Assembly (NCBI RefSeq): GCF_023264675.1
Contig: NZ_JAHFVG010000014.1
Span: 1 to 64,000 of the forward strand
DNA: 64,000 bases
Direction: 5' to 3'
Origin: Rhodococcus sp. (in: high G+C Gram-positive bacteria)
GTDB taxonomy: Bacteria > Actinomycetota > Actinomycetes > Mycobacteriales > Mycobacteriaceae
This document shows, in pieces, positions 19,872 through 29,957 of this stretch (positions within the stretch are counted from its first letter, which is position 1; each line of letters opens with the position of its first letter). The notes under the pieces were generated by a model. It ran no database searches and was not told the DNA's origin. It saw nothing but the letters and a program-made list of their open reading frames with translations. Both the position numbers and the translations under genes were made by a program.

Positions 19872-21142
19872 GCGTGCGGATCCCATCCGTCGGTCCATTC
19901 GGCGTGCGACATCCAGTGCGCCGCACGTTCGGCTCTCTCGCGGACCGACGCGACATACGAGGCGTCGTCGGAACGACCTTCGGCACCGCCGAGGACGTTC
20001 ACGTGCCCGATCTTGCGGTCCTTACGCTCGCTCTTGCCGTACAGGTGCACCTTGGCATCGGGCATCCGCGCAAACAGGTGGTGCAGGCGCTCGTCCATGC
20101 TCATCGACGGCGCTTCGGACGCGCCGAGGATGTTGGCCATGACCGTCACCGGCGCCAGCGGCGACGTATCTCCCAGCGGGTAATCCAGAACCGCTCGCAG
20201 ATGCTGCTCGAACTGCGACGTTCTGCATCCGTCCATGGTCCAGTGCCCGGAGTTGTGCGGACGCATCGCAAGTTCGTTCACCAGGATCCGGCCGTCCGTG
20301 GTCTCGAACAGCTCGACGGCCATCGATCCCACAACACCCAATTCGGCCGCGAGACCGAGAGCCATTCGCTCGGCGTCGATCGCGGTGTCCTCGTCCAGCG
20401 CAGGCGCAGGCGCGATCACCACCGCGCACTGACCATCGCGCTGAACCGTCTCCACGACCGGCCATGCCGCGCCCTGACCGAACGGCGAACGTCCCACCAT
20501 CGCCGACAGCTCGCGCCGCAAAACGACCTTCTCCTCGACCATCAGCGGAACACCGAGATCGAGTTGACGCTGCACGACGGCTTCGGCCTCTTCGGCGTCG
20601 GCGGGCATCCACACGCCGCGTCCGTCGTAACCGCCTCTGATCGCTTTCACGACCACCGGCCAACCGTGGTCCTCGCCGAACTTCGTGACATCGCCCGCCC
20701 ACGTGACCTCGGCGAACGCAGGCACCGCGACCCCGAGCTCGGTCAACTTGCGGCGCATCCGCAATTTGTCCTGAGCGAACACGAGCGCGCTCGGCGGCGG
20801 CTGCACGTTCACACCTTCGGCGACAAGAGCCTCCAGATGCTCGGTCGGCACCTGCTCGTGGTCGAACGTCACCACGTTGGACCCCATCGCGACCGTGCGC
20901 AACGCAGTGAGATCGTCGTGATGCCCCAGCACCACATCTGCGCTGACCTGGGCAGCAGGCTCGTCGGCACCGGCCGACAGCACCCGAAGGCACTGACCGA
21001 GAGCAACAGCAGCCTGATGCGTCATGCGGGCCAGCTGACCGCCGCCGATCATCGCGACAACAGGCATTCCGCTCGTCGATGCACGAGGAATATCGGGTCG
21101 CGGCGGAGTGGACGCAGCAGAGGGGGAATGTGAAGCAGTCAC
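19868..21142 (-). CDS. purK: N5-carboxyaminoimidazole ribonucleotide synthase
   Basis: ATP-grasp enzyme that carboxylates AIR with bicarbonate. The 424-residue product has [22 protein letters not shown] at the N-terminus, [13 protein letters not shown] in the ATP-grasp core, and [18 protein letters not shown] for metal and substrate binding. A GTG start gives a ~25-residue leader before the fold; an internal ATG at 21067 (MPVVAMIGG) is an alternative. First gene of the purK-purE unit. Confidence 0.95.
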   Translation of the reverse strand: MTASHSPSAASTPPRPDIPRASTSGMPVVAMIGGGQLARMTHQAAVALGQCLRVLSAGADEPAAQVSADVVLGHHDDLTALRTVAMGSNVVTFDHEQVPTEHLEALVAEGVNVQPPPSALVFAQDKLRMRRKLTELGVAVPAFAEVTWAGDVTKFGEDHGWPVVVKAIRGGYDGRGVWMPADAEEAEAVVQRQLDLGVPLMVEEKVVLRRELSAMVGRSPFGQGAAWPVVETVQRDGQCAVVIAPAPALDEDTAIDAERMALGLAAELGVVGSMAVELFETTDGRILVNELAMRPHNSGHWTMDGCRTSQFEQHLRAVLDYPLGDTSPLAPVTVMANILGASEAPSMSMDERLHHLFARMPDAKVHLYGKSERKDRKIGHVNVLGGAEGRSDDASYVASVRERAERAAHWMSHAEWTDGWDPHA

Positions 21143-21333
21143 GGCTCCCTATGGTGTCATGCGCAGCCGATTCTTCCCCCGCCGGTCCCGGTTGGCGACA
21201 ACGCCCGAGAAGCTCCACGCCTGTCCGCTCTGGTCATTCCGCAGGCTCCACTCCAGTCCAGCTCCTGAGAGATAGCTGATGATTTCGCGCGCCAGTTCGT
21301 GATTCACACCAATATTTCGTAGACTCCTCCGTT

Positions 21334-21897
21334 GTGCCCTCGATCGACAATGTGATTCATCGCCTCCCCGGTCCAGTTCGGGAGCTGGCGATCCGTCACA
21401 GCGAACTGATCAAGTTTGCAATCGTCGGCGGCACCACGATGATCTTCGATCTCGCGATCTTCTACTCGCTCAGCCTCACGGTGCTCGAAGAGAAGCCGAC
21501 GATCGCAAAAGTGATTTCCGGCGTCCTCGCGATGATTCTCAGTTACGTGCTCAACCGCGAGTGGGCGTTCAAGAACCGTGGTGGCCGCGAACGTCATCAC
21601 GAAGCGCTGCTGTTCTTCACCATCAGTGGCATCGGGGTCATCATCAGCGCCGCCCCGATCTGGATTGCGAACAACTTCTTCGACGTCCGCGAAGGCCACA
21701 CCAGCCTCACGATGCTGCTGATTCTGGACTTCGTCCTCAACTACATCATCGGCAACCTGCTGCAGATGGCGTTCCGGTTCTGGGCACTACGCAAGTTCGC
21801 GTTCCCCGAGCAGAACGTGCACGGAGCCTCGGCCGGTTCGACCGATTTCGATCCGACCGAAGAGGAAGCGGCCGAGGAACAGCTCGGCCACAGCTAG
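21334..21897 (+). CDS. GtrA family membrane protein
   Basis: 187-residue protein with four predicted membrane helices: LIKFAIVGGTTMIFDLAIFY, a second around IAKVISGVLAMILSYVLNREW, and two in the second half. It ends in an acidic tail. GtrA proteins are linked to movement of polyprenyl-linked sugars across the membrane. The mycobacterial homologue (Rv3277) occupies the same place beside purK. It diverges from purK and converges with the sensor kinase gene. Confidence 0.9.
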   Translation: MPSIDNVIHRLPGPVRELAIRHSELIKFAIVGGTTMIFDLAIFYSLSLTVLEEKPTIAKVISGVLAMILSYVLNREWAFKNRGGRERHHEALLFFTISGIGVIISAAPIWIANNFFDVREGHTSLTMLLILDFVLNYIIGNLLQMAFRFWALRKFAFPEQNVHGASAGSTDFDPTEEEAAEEQLGHS

Positions 21898-21921
21898 CCA
21901 CATAGTCCTGATCGCGGCGTG

Positions 21922-23244
21922 CTAGCGAGGTTCGCGCGCTCGCGGAACCAGGGCACTCGATTCGCGGTACGCCGGTAGGAATACCGCGAACATCGCCGGC
22001 CTTCGTCGCTGCAATTCCAGCCGGCCTCCGTCGGCCTCGACGAGTGCACGCGCGAGAGCAAGCCCGACACCGGTGGATCCAGCGCCCGAGAATCCTCGAT
22101 CGAATATGTGGGGCGCGAGCTCGTTGCTGACGCCTTCTCCTTCGTCGGACACTTCGACGCACGCCAGCGGTTCACGCTTGCGGTCGGCGGTGTCGAGCGC
22201 GGGAATCAGCCGAACCGAGATCGTGCACGTGCCACCGCCGTGCGACAACGCATTGTCGACGAGGACCGAGACTGCCTCGCGCAACCTCGATCCGGTGACC
22301 GACGCCGTCACCCCCTCGTCCCCCGCGAGCGACAACGAACGCCCGACGTCCTCGAAGGTTCTCTGCCATTCGGCGATCATTCCCGTGAGTTCGGCGATGA
22401 CCGGAACCTCTTCGGCGCCCGCGGCCCCGTCACTGCGCGAGGACCGAACCAGCTCGTCGATCGCCAGAGTGAGTCGATCCACCTGAGCCATCGCCTCCTC
22501 GGCCTCACCCACCACGTCGGGGTCGGGGTGTGTCGACAGTTCGTCCAACCGGAGCCGTACGGCGGTCAGCCTGCTCCGAAGCTGGTGAGACACGTCGGCG
22601 ACCAGGGTGTGCTCACGCTGGAGCCTGCCGGCGATCTCCACGGTCGCCGAATCGAGTACTTCGGACACCCGATCCAGTTCGGCGATGCCGTGTCGGCGTG
22701 GATCGGGTCTGAAGTCGCCCTCGGCCAGTCGCGCCGCTCGACGGGCCACGTCCTGCAACGGATCGGCCAGTCGTTTCGCTGTGAGCACGGCAACGGCGGT
22801 GCCGGCGAGGATCGAAGCCAGGACCACGAGTCCGACGGCGCCGACAGCTTGGCGTTGCAGCGTGCGCATGTCGTCCGACGGCACTTCCAGCCGCAGCGAG
22901 CCCGACGTTCCCATGGACAGTGATTCCACCAGTGGCCGGGAGACGAACGGCTCGCCGATGTCCACGCGCGACGCCGCGTCCTCCGGCGTCGGGAAGACGA
23001 CGACAAGGCGGCCGGACTGAGGAATCGCCAAACGCAACGATCCGATGTCGAGGTCACCGACGACCAGTCCGGTGTCGCCTTCCTGCGACAGGATCTCCGA
23101 CGCCATGCGATCGAGTCTTCGTTGCAGATCGTCTCGGGTGAAGTCCTCGACCCAGAGCCACGCGGTGTACATCAGTGGCAAGCCGAGCAGCATGGCCGTG
23201 AGAATGACCACGGCCAGGATCGATTGAAGTATGCGGCGACGCAT
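21922..23244 (-). CDS. Two-component sensor histidine kinase
   Basis: 440-residue membrane kinase: first helix near residues 8-32, an extracytoplasmic segment of about 100 residues, second helix near 133-155, HAMP linker (RLADPLQDVARRAARLAEGDF), and an H-box with H220 in VSHQLRSRLTAVRLRLDEL. The usual E-P after the histidine is replaced by Q and S. The ATP-binding lobe shows VDNALSHGG, VSDEGEGV and STGVGLALARALVEADGG. It is eight bases downstream of the response regulator, so the two form an operon. Signal unknown. Confidence 0.93.
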   Translation of the reverse strand: MRRRILQSILAVVILTAMLLGLPLMYTAWLWVEDFTRDDLQRRLDRMASEILSQEGDTGLVVGDLDIGSLRLAIPQSGRLVVVFPTPEDAASRVDIGEPFVSRPLVESLSMGTSGSLRLEVPSDDMRTLQRQAVGAVGLVVLASILAGTAVAVLTAKRLADPLQDVARRAARLAEGDFRPDPRRHGIAELDRVSEVLDSATVEIAGRLQREHTLVADVSHQLRSRLTAVRLRLDELSTHPDPDVVGEAEEAMAQVDRLTLAIDELVRSSRSDGAAGAEEVPVIAELTGMIAEWQRTFEDVGRSLSLAGDEGVTASVTGSRLREAVSVLVDNALSHGGGTCTISVRLIPALDTADRKREPLACVEVSDEGEGVSNELAPHIFDRGFSGAGSTGVGLALARALVEADGGRLELQRRRPAMFAVFLPAYRESSALVPRAREPR

Positions 23245-23253
23245 CGACTGCGC

Positions 23254-23934
23254 CTAGTCGCTGTTGATTCGGAATCCGACTCCGCGGACGGTTGCGATAC
23301 GACGCTCGGCGACGGAGCCTTCGTCACCGATTTTTCGGCGCAGCCACGACATGTGCATGTCGAGAGTCTTGGAGCCACGTAGCTCCGCGTCGCCCCAGAC
23401 CTCACGCAGGATGGTCTCGCGCGAGACCACTTGGCCGGCGTGATCGAGCAATACCTTGAGAAGCTCGTATTCCTTGTTCGCCAACGAGATCTCGGCGCCG
23501 TTGACGAGCACGCGCCGAGCCGCCGGTTCGAGCCTGATGGCACCGACCTCGATCGGGGTGTCCTCACCGGGTCCGCGACGGCGCAGCAGGGCGCGCACTC
23601 GGGCCATCAACTCGGCGAGCCTGAACGGTTTGCCGACGTAATCGTCGGCGCCCGCGTCGAGGCCGACGACGAAGTCGACTTCGTCCGTTCGCGCGGTGAG
23701 CATCAGTACAGCGAGTTCGGAACTGCTGGCACGTACCTGTCGGCACACCTCCAGCCCGTCCATTCCCGGCAACCCGAGATCGAGGATGAGCAAGTCGTAG
23801 TTGCCCTCCAACGCACGCTGCAGTGCCGCGGGGCCGGTCTGCTCGACCGTCACGGTGTAGCCCTCGCGGCCAAGGGCACGCGAGAGTGGAGCGGCAATTG
23901 CTTCGTCGTCTTCAGCCAGCAGCACGTCGGTCAC
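23254..23934 (-). CDS. OmpR/PhoB-type response regulator
   Basis: 226-residue DNA-binding regulator, partner of the adjacent kinase. The receiver domain has the acidic pocket AEDDE, phospho-acceptor D52 in LLILDLGLPGMDG, the switch residues LMLTAR and the lysine in YVGKPFRLAELMAR. The C-terminal winged helix ends LRRKIGDEGSVAERRIATVRG followed by VGFRIN. The GTG start gives MTDVLLAEDD. The pair lies between GtrA and the PH-domain gene. Confidence 0.94.
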   Translation of the reverse strand: MTDVLLAEDDEAIAAPLSRALGREGYTVTVEQTGPAALQRALEGNYDLLILDLGLPGMDGLEVCRQVRASSSELAVLMLTARTDEVDFVVGLDAGADDYVGKPFRLAELMARVRALLRRRGPGEDTPIEVGAIRLEPAARRVLVNGAEISLANKEYELLKVLLDHAGQVVSRETILREVWGDAELRGSKTLDMHMSWLRRKIGDEGSVAERRIATVRGVGFRINSD

Positions 23935-24009
23935 CGGCCAAGCCTACGGTTCGAATCTGTGAAAAGGATTATTTGTCGCTACCGGGACATTCGACGCGGC
24001 GAAAAGCCA

Positions 24010-24642
24010 TCACCTGCGACGACCCGCTCGCCATCCAGGACGACCGGTGTCGGGAATCGGTTCCTCATCGCCGTCGAATTCGTCGGGATCGGAGCGCCGG
24101 TACTCCCCTGTCTCGACACGACGGGAATCGAAGCCTCGGGAATCGTATGTCTGGGAGTCGAACACCTGCTGATAGAGAAGCGAATGGACACGCTGCACGC
24201 GCGGAATGTCGTCGAACTCGAGGGGGTCGTCGGAGGCGGACGCAATGATCAGGGTCCCGGTGCCGAGCATTCGATCGAGTAGCCCGTGCCGAAACTGGAC
24301 ATTGCTGATTCGTCCCATCGGGATGTCGATCCCCGAGTGAGTGATGACACCCTGCCGTATCAGGACGCGACGGTCGGTGACGATGAAGTGGGTGCATTTC
24401 CAACTGATCAACGGTGCAACGCAACGCCATCCGACGACGACCGCCCACAGCGCCGCGATCACGATGATCACGACGGTGGAACTCGTGCCGTCCAGCCTCG
24501 CCGAGGCGACGCCGATGCCGAATCCGGCGACGGCCGTCGCAAGGATGAACGTCACTGCGGGCAGTATCAGCATCTTCCAGTGTGGATGGTGGTGCAGCAG
24601 AAGTTCTTCTTCGTCCGCCAGTGCATCCTGCGGATAGCCCAT
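24010..24642 (-). CDS. Membrane protein with bacterial PH (YdbS-like) domain
   Basis: 210-residue protein, homologue of the mycobacterial gene between gtrA and birA (Rv3278c). Two helices (residues ~25-45 and ~55-78) are followed by the bPH domain with TDRRVLIRQGVITHSGIDIPMGRISNVQFRHGLLDRMLGTGTL. The C-terminus is acidic and basic mixed low-complexity sequence. The ATG at 24642 is preferred over the in-frame GTG at 24651 because GAGGAG is eight bases upstream. It starts five bases after the AI-2E gene. Confidence 0.9.
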   Translation of the reverse strand: MGYPQDALADEEELLLHHHPHWKMLILPAVTFILATAVAGFGIGVASARLDGTSSTVVIIVIAALWAVVVGWRCVAPLISWKCTHFIVTDRRVLIRQGVITHSGIDIPMGRISNVQFRHGLLDRMLGTGTLIIASASDDPLEFDDIPRVQRVHSLLYQQVFDSQTYDSRGFDSRRVETGEYRRSDPDEFDGDEEPIPDTGRPGWRAGRRR

Positions 24643-24647
24643 GCGAC

Positions 24648-25808
24648 TCACTCCTCGGCCGAAATCCTACTCGTGTCAGGCGATCCTGCCACGAGTTCGG
24701 CGCTGCCACGATCGTCGGCATCCGGAGTCGTGGGTGCGCCACCGGAGAGCAGCACGTCGGCCCACCGGGTGGCCGGGTCGATATCGACGAGAAACGCCTT
24801 CGCCATCAAAGTCAGCGGGATAGCGAGAATCGCGCCGAGGGGACCGAGAACCCATGACCAGAAGACCAGCGACAGAAAGGTGAGAGTGACGGACAGTCCG
24901 ACGGCATCGCCGACGAACTTGGGCTGGATGATCGACTGGATCACGACGTTCACGATGCTGTAGACCGCGATGACGGCGATCATCAGCGTCGGCCCGCCTT
25001 CGAGAAGCGCCAGCAGTGCCGGCGGCACGAGGCCGACCACGAAGCCGATGTTGGGAATGTAGTTGGTGATGAACGACAGCAATCCCCACAGGATCGGCAG
25101 TGGAATTCCCATCGCCCACAGCGCGCCGGTGTCGATCACGGCGACGATCAACCCGAAGACCGTGGACACCACAAGGTAGGTGCGGGTTCCCGACGAGAAA
25201 GATGTGAGAGCGCCCGCGATGTCCGCTCGACTGCGGACGAGGGCGGTCATCCGCGCCGAGTACGAGCTTCCGTCCACCGCCATGAACAGCAGCAGCACCA
25301 ACACGAACACCAGGTTCGACAGCACACCGAGTACGCCCTCCAGGAGTCCGTCGATCAATCCGAAGACCGTGCCCGCATCCAGGTCGGACAACAGTCCCTG
25401 GATCTGATCAGGACCGATTCCGTTGTCGGCCAACATGTTCTGCAGATGGACAACCAGATCGTCGAAATCGTCGGCGTAGGTCGGCAGGAGTGTGGCCAGT
25501 CGCGCCGTCGACAACACGAGTGCGAAGACAAGAGACAGCAGTATCGAATAGACGGCGACGATCGCGGCGATCGTCGCCAACCAACCAGGAACACCTTTCC
25601 GCCTCAACCACTCCGGAAACGGGTGAACTGCGACGGTCAACATGAGGGCCAGAAAGGTCGGTCCGACCACGGACGCGAAGGCACGAGTTCCGGCCACGCA
25701 CACCACGAGTGCCGCCAGCCCCACCAGTACGATCACTCCCCGCGGAAGTGCCCACGAATCAGGCACGATCCCGCGATCCCGACCGTGCTGCCTACGTGCC
25801 TCTGGCAT
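24648..25808 (-). CDS. AI-2E family transporter-like membrane protein
   Basis: 386-residue polytopic protein of the AI-2E/PerM family, with two N-terminal hairpin helices, a soluble segment (TYADDFDDLVVHLQNMLADNG) and the typical C-terminal block LPILWGLLSFITNYIPNIG followed by FVVGLVPPALLALLEGG and VVIQSIIQPKFVGDAVGLS. The ATG is preceded by GAGGGGG. Family members include transporters and sodium/proton antiporters; nothing here decides the substrate. It probably forms an operon with birA upstream and the PH gene downstream. Confidence 0.88.
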   Translation of the reverse strand: MPEARRQHGRDRGIVPDSWALPRGVIVLVGLAALVVCVAGTRAFASVVGPTFLALMLTVAVHPFPEWLRRKGVPGWLATIAAIVAVYSILLSLVFALVLSTARLATLLPTYADDFDDLVVHLQNMLADNGIGPDQIQGLLSDLDAGTVFGLIDGLLEGVLGVLSNLVFVLVLLLFMAVDGSSYSARMTALVRSRADIAGALTSFSSGTRTYLVVSTVFGLIVAVIDTGALWAMGIPLPILWGLLSFITNYIPNIGFVVGLVPPALLALLEGGPTLMIAVIAVYSIVNVVIQSIIQPKFVGDAVGLSVTLTFLSLVFWSWVLGPLGAILAIPLTLMAKAFLVDIDPATRWADVLLSGGAPTTPDADDRGSAELVAGSPDTSRISAEE

Positions 25809-25897
25809 GGGCTGGCCCCCTCGGCGGTCTGAGTCGGAGGCAAGAATCCCACCGCCGTGCACAAAGCACATCATCCGCCGCGGATGATCTCCGGCCG

Positions 25898-26740
25898 CTA
25901 CTCCGCGTCGAGCGCGCGCAGGTGAGTGACGTCGCCCGCCGCTACCGCAATGTTGCGACCATCGTCGTCGGAGCGGACGACGATACGGCCCTGGTCGTCG
26001 ATGTCGGTCGCGTCGCCCAGGAATTGACGGTCCCCCGGCAACTCGACGCGGACTCGTCTGCCGATGGTGTCGCACCGCTCGCGGTAGCGGTGCGCGAGGT
26101 GCTCGGTGTTCCAGTTCGAATTACGCCACGAGTCCACCTCGGCACCGATCCCCCGCAGTATGGCGCGCAGGATCGTGTCCCTGTCCGCGACGGCCGCGTT
26201 TTCCAGCACGAGTGACGTTGCCGTCGGGACGGGCAGTTCGTCTTCTCGCATCGAGACGTTCAGCCCGATGCCGACGACGACCGCGGGCGTGCCGCCGTGC
26301 GCGGCGACCTCGGCGAGAATTCCGGCAACTTTCCGGCCTTCGATCAGCACGTCGTTCGGCCATTTCAATGCTGCATCCACGGCCGCGACCGTTCGGAGCG
26401 CATCGACCACGGCCACTCCGGCCAACAGTGGTAGCCATCCGAGTGCTGCAGGATCCACGCCTGGAAGTTTGACAAGAACCGAGAGGAGAAGTTGTGACCT
26501 CGGCGGACCGGAGAACGGTCTGGCGTGGCGTCCGCGACCCGACTCCTGGTGCTCGGCGATGAGAGCAGTGCGGTCGGCAAGCCCTGCGGACTGCGCGATG
26601 AGATCAGCGTTGGTCGAGCCGGTCTTTTCCACCACATCCAACCTGGACCAGGACGCTTGCGGTCCGTCGACGAGTGCCCGTCGTAGTGCCGAGACGTCGA
26701 GCGGGGGTCGATCGAGATTGGTCCACATGGCCTCGAGCAT
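25898..26740 (-). CDS. birA: Biotin-[acetyl-CoA-carboxylase] ligase
   Basis: Attaches biotin to the BCCP domain, here most directly AccA3 in this window. The 280-residue class I ligase (no DNA-binding domain) shows KTGSTNADLIAQSA, the ATP-binding EHQESGRGRHARPFSGP, ALKWPNDVLIEGRKVAGILAE, and VVVGIGLNVS. The ATG at 26740 has GAGGTG nine bases upstream; a second ATG at 26728 is possible. It diverges from accD5 across 125 bp, as in mycobacteria. Confidence 0.95.
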   Translation of the reverse strand: MLEAMWTNLDRPPLDVSALRRALVDGPQASWSRLDVVEKTGSTNADLIAQSAGLADRTALIAEHQESGRGRHARPFSGPPRSQLLLSVLVKLPGVDPAALGWLPLLAGVAVVDALRTVAAVDAALKWPNDVLIEGRKVAGILAEVAAHGGTPAVVVGIGLNVSMREDELPVPTATSLVLENAAVADRDTILRAILRGIGAEVDSWRNSNWNTEHLAHRYRERCDTIGRRVRVELPGDRQFLGDATDIDDQGRIVVRSDDDGRNIAVAAGDVTHLRALDAE

Positions 26741-26780
26741 ATGGGCACGCACCTCGGGGAGCCTCGTCGACGCCGGACGG

Positions 26781-26792
26781 TACCGGCCGGTA
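26781..26792. promoter_or_regulatory. Palindrome in the birA-accD5 divergent promoter region
   Basis: TACCGGCCGGTA is a perfect 12-bp palindrome roughly midway between the birA and accD5 starts; a related GTGTACCGG follows about 15 bp later. It is well placed for an operator that sees both biotin ligase and carboxylase genes, but the binding protein is unknown. Confidence 0.35.
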
Positions 26793-26865
26793 GCGCTGCG
26801 ACGGTGTACCGGAACGCGCCCCTCGGTCGGGACGGGGATCACACTCGTGGTTAAAGTGTTTGCCC

Positions 26866-28506
26866 ATGACCAGTGTTCAGGATTCGACTGCGCAGGAATC
26901 GGCCGCGACGCCCGATATTCACACCACGGCGGGCAAGCTGGCCGACCTGCGTAGTCGGCGCGAAGCGGCAATGGCACCCTCCGGCGAGGAAGCCATCGAC
27001 AAAGTCCATGCCAAGGGCAAACTCACCGCCCGCGAACGCATCACCGCACTGCTCGACGAGGGCTCCTTCGTCGAAATGGATGCCCTCGCCCGCCACCGCT
27101 CCCAGAACTTCGGTCTCGCCGACAACCGGCCCTTCGGCGACGGCGTCGTCACCGGCTACGGCACCATCGACGGCCGCGACGTCTGCATCTTCTCCCAGGA
27201 CGTCACCGTCTTCGGTGGATCGCTCGGCGAAATCTACGGCGAAAAAATCGTCAAGGTCATGGACCTCGCCATCAAGACCGGCCGACCCCTGATCGGCATC
27301 AACGAAGGCGCAGGCGCCCGCATCCAAGAAGGCGTCGTCTCCCTCGGGTTGTACGGCGAAATCTTCCACCGCAACGTCCAGGCCTCCGGCGTCATCCCCC
27401 AGATCTCCCTGGTCATGGGCGCTGCCGCCGGCGGACACGTCTACTCCCCGGCACTGACCGACTTCGTCGTCATGGTCGATGGCACGTCCCAGATGTTCGT
27501 CACCGGCCCCGACGTCATCAAAACCGTCACCGGCGAAAACGTCACCATGGAAGAACTCGGCGGCGCCACCACCCACATGGAAAAGTCCGGCGTCGCGCAC
27601 TACGTCGCGTCCGGCGAGCAGGACGCCCTCGACTACGTCCGCGACCTGCTGGGCTACCTGCCCTCCAACAACCGCGCCGAGGCCCCGCGCACCGCGCCCT
27701 CGGATCCGATCTCGGGAGCGATCGAGGACAACCTCACCGCCGAGGACCTCGAGCTCGACACCCTGATCCCCGACTCCCCGAACACCCCCTACGACATGCA
27801 CGAGGTCATCCGCCGGATCCTCGACGACGACGAGTTCCTCGAGGTCCAAGAAGGCCGCGCCCGCAACATCATCGTCGGCTTCGGACGCGTCGACGGCCGC
27901 TCGGTGGGCATCGTCGCCAACCAGCCCACCCAGTTCGCCGGCACTCTCGACATCGACGCCTCCGAGAAAGCAGCGCGCTTCGTGCGCACCTGCGATGCCT
28001 TCAACGTCCCGATCATCACCCTCGTCGACGTCCCCGGCTTCCTTCCCGGAACCGGCCAAGAATTCAACGGCATCATCCGCCGCGGCGCGAAACTGCTCTA
28101 CGCCTACGGCGAAGCGACCGTCGGGAAGATCACCGTCATCACCCGTAAGGCCTACGGCGGCGCCTACGACGTGATGGGCTCCAAGCACATGGGCGCCGAC
28201 GTCAACCTCGCGTGGCCCACCGCCCAGATCGCCGTCATGGGTGCCAGCGGCGCCGTCGGGTTCGTCTACCGCAAGCAGCTCCTCGAAGCCGCCAAGAACG
28301 GTGAGGACGTCGACGCGCTGCGCCTGAAGCTGCAGCAGGAATACGAGGACACCCTCGTCAACCCGTACGTCGCTGCCGAACGGGGCTACCTCGACGCCGT
28401 CATCCCACCCAGTCACACCCGCGGACAGATCGTCTCCGCCCTGCGCCTGCTCGAGCGCAAGCAAGTCACCCTCCCACCCAAGAAGCACGGAAACATCCCA
28501 CTGTGA
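26866..28506 (+). CDS. accD5: Acyl-CoA carboxylase beta (carboxyltransferase) subunit
   Basis: Carboxyltransferase that moves CO2 from carboxybiotin on AccA3 to acetyl- or propionyl-CoA. The 546-residue protein has the two crotonase-like halves: [21 protein letters not shown] (first oxyanion region), [16 protein letters not shown], then [15 protein letters not shown] and [18 protein letters not shown] in the second. Codons end almost always in C, implying high expression. It is followed with a GTGA overlap by the epsilon subunit gene, the Rv3280-Rv3281 arrangement. Confidence 0.96.
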   Translation: MTSVQDSTAQESAATPDIHTTAGKLADLRSRREAAMAPSGEEAIDKVHAKGKLTARERITALLDEGSFVEMDALARHRSQNFGLADNRPFGDGVVTGYGTIDGRDVCIFSQDVTVFGGSLGEIYGEKIVKVMDLAIKTGRPLIGINEGAGARIQEGVVSLGLYGEIFHRNVQASGVIPQISLVMGAAAGGHVYSPALTDFVVMVDGTSQMFVTGPDVIKTVTGENVTMEELGGATTHMEKSGVAHYVASGEQDALDYVRDLLGYLPSNNRAEAPRTAPSDPISGAIEDNLTAEDLELDTLIPDSPNTPYDMHEVIRRILDDDEFLEVQEGRARNIIVGFGRVDGRSVGIVANQPTQFAGTLDIDASEKAARFVRTCDAFNVPIITLVDVPGFLPGTGQEFNGIIRRGAKLLYAYGEATVGKITVITRKAYGGAYDVMGSKHMGADVNLAWPTAQIAVMGASGAVGFVYRKQLLEAAKNGEDVDALRLKLQQEYEDTLVNPYVAAERGYLDAVIPPSHTRGQIVSALRLLERKQVTLPPKKHGNIPL

Positions 28507-28820
28507 CCGCATCGACGAAAGAAATCGACATCGACGAGCCGGACCAGCTGAACGAACTGATCGACGACGCTGACACGACCACGCCGACCGAGCTCGACGA
28601 CGCCGTGGTCGCGCAGGTGCGGGATGCAATCCGCGTGGTGAAGGGCAATCCTTCCGACGAGGAGATCGCGGCACTCGTGGTGGTTCTGAGCGCCGCTGCT
28701 GCGGCTTCGGGTCCGGCAACGGATACTCGCCCGCCCGAGCTGTGGGGCACTCCGGCTGCGATGCACCGAACCTTCGCGCCGTTCTCTCCGTACTCGTACG
28801 CGGCCTCACGTCGCTATTAG
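28503..28820 (+). CDS. accE: Acyl-CoA carboxylase epsilon subunit
   Basis: 105-residue protein with an acidic N-terminal half ([16 protein letters not shown]) and the epsilon-family core [23 protein letters not shown], ending in [25 protein letters not shown]. The epsilon subunit stabilises the AccA3-AccD5 complex in actinobacteria. Its GTG start overlaps the accD5 stop. Confidence 0.92.
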   Translation: MTASTKEIDIDEPDQLNELIDDADTTTPTELDDAVVAQVRDAIRVVKGNPSDEEIAALVVVLSAAAAASGPATDTRPPELWGTPAAMHRTFAPFSPYSYAASRRY

Positions 28821-28832
28821 AGCGGAGAAGCT

Positions 28833-29459
28833 GTGAGTCGCTTCGTCCTTGCATCTGCATCGCCTGCGCGCCTGGGGGTGCTCCGCACCGCGGGCATCGA
28901 ACCCGTCGTGCGGGTCTCCGGAGTAGACGAGGATGCGTTGACAGCGTCGCTCGGGGATTCTGCGTCACCCGAGGACGTGGTGGTGGCTCTGGCCCAAGCC
29001 AAAGCCGAAGCCGTCACGTCGGAATTCGACGACGCCGTCGTGGTCGGCTGCGACTCGATGCTCTGGATCGGCGGCGAACTGCACGGGAAGCCACACACCG
29101 TGGACGTGGCGCGTGATCGATGGGCCGAGATGGCCGGGCGCTCCGGCGACCTGCTGACCGGTCACGCAGTCCTCCGCGTCGTGGCGGGTGCGGTCGTCTC
29201 CGTCGCGGCCGCATGCAGTTCCACGACCGTGCATTTCTCGAAGCCTTCGGCAGCGGACCTCGAGGCGTACCTGGCGTCGGGAGAGCCCTTGGAAGTAGCA
29301 GGAGCGTTCACGCTGGACGGTCTCGGCGGATGGTTCGTCGATCGCATCGACGGAGATCCGTCCAGCGTCATCGGTATCGGACTGCCACTCGTTCGGCGCT
29401 TGCTGAACGAGGTCGGGCTGTCCATGGCCGATGTGTGGTCGGGCTCAGCCGGCCAGTAG
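28833..29459 (+). CDS. maf: Maf-family nucleoside triphosphate pyrophosphatase
   Basis: Hydrolyses non-canonical or modified nucleoside triphosphates to monophosphates. The 208-residue product begins with the signature FVLASASPARLGVLRTAGI and contains VVGCDSMLWIGGELHGKP and YLASGEPLEVAGAFTLDGLGG followed by WFVDRIDGDPSSVIGIGLP. The GTG start is 12 bases past accE, in the same operon. The mycobacterial homologue is Rv3282; in that genome sseA follows directly, whereas here about 9.5 kb intervenes. Confidence 0.92.
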   Translation: MSRFVLASASPARLGVLRTAGIEPVVRVSGVDEDALTASLGDSASPEDVVVALAQAKAEAVTSEFDDAVVVGCDSMLWIGGELHGKPHTVDVARDRWAEMAGRSGDLLTGHAVLRVVAGAVVSVAAACSSTTVHFSKPSAADLEAYLASGEPLEVAGAFTLDGLGGWFVDRIDGDPSSVIGIGLPLVRRLLNEVGLSMADVWSGSAGQ

Positions 29460-29891
29460 GTCGGTGAGTTCCTTCGCCCATTCCTCGGCCTGAGCCTTGG
29501 GTCTGACGGCCGACGAGCTGTCGTGGCGCGCATGCTCGTGCACTTGCGTTGCCCCGAGCTCGATCAGCTTCTCGGCGATGATCTCGCCGCCACGGTTGAA
29601 CGTGTCCTCGTAGATCCGGTCGCCGAGGCCGAACAGCGCGAACCGAAGACCACTCAGATCGGGCTCGTCCTCGACCAGAGCGTCGTAGAACGGCTCTGCG
29701 CCCGTCGGGAGCTCGCCGTCACCGTAGGTCGAGCAGATGATGACGTGGAAGTCGTCGGTGTCGATCTCCGAGACCTCGTACTCGAGCATGTCGCGGACCT
29801 CGGCGTCGTGGTCCACCAACACGTCGGCGATCTTGTCCGCAACTTCCTCCGCTGTACCGGTCTCCGAACCGAACAACACGACTACTGCCAT
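29445..29891 (-). CDS. Flavodoxin / MioC-like FMN protein
   Basis: 148-residue flavodoxin-fold protein: phosphate-binding loop GSETGTAEEVADKIAD, the second FMN loop CSTYGDGELPTGAEPFYDAL, and ALFGLGDRIYEDTFNRGGE. It matches short MioC-type flavodoxins; an electron-carrier role is likely, partner unknown. The ATG at 29891 has AAGGGGAAG upstream. Its 3' end overlaps that of maf by 15 bases in convergent orientation. It is the first gene of the segment interrupting the maf-sseA order. Confidence 0.88.
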   Translation of the reverse strand: MAVVVLFGSETGTAEEVADKIADVLVDHDAEVRDMLEYEVSEIDTDDFHVIICSTYGDGELPTGAEPFYDALVEDEPDLSGLRFALFGLGDRIYEDTFNRGGEIIAEKLIELGATQVHEHARHDSSSAVRPKAQAEEWAKELTDLLAG

Positions 29892-29957
29892 GTTCACTTC
29901 CCCTTCTCGCAGAGTGCTGCACCTGTGCGGGTGCCGAATCGGTGGATAAGCATAGCC

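Noticed and set aside
26851..28968. A 705-residue open frame antisense to accD5 and accE
   Set aside because: It mirrors the strong C-ending codon bias of accD5; the translation is Gly/Asp/Val-rich low-complexity without recognisable domains.
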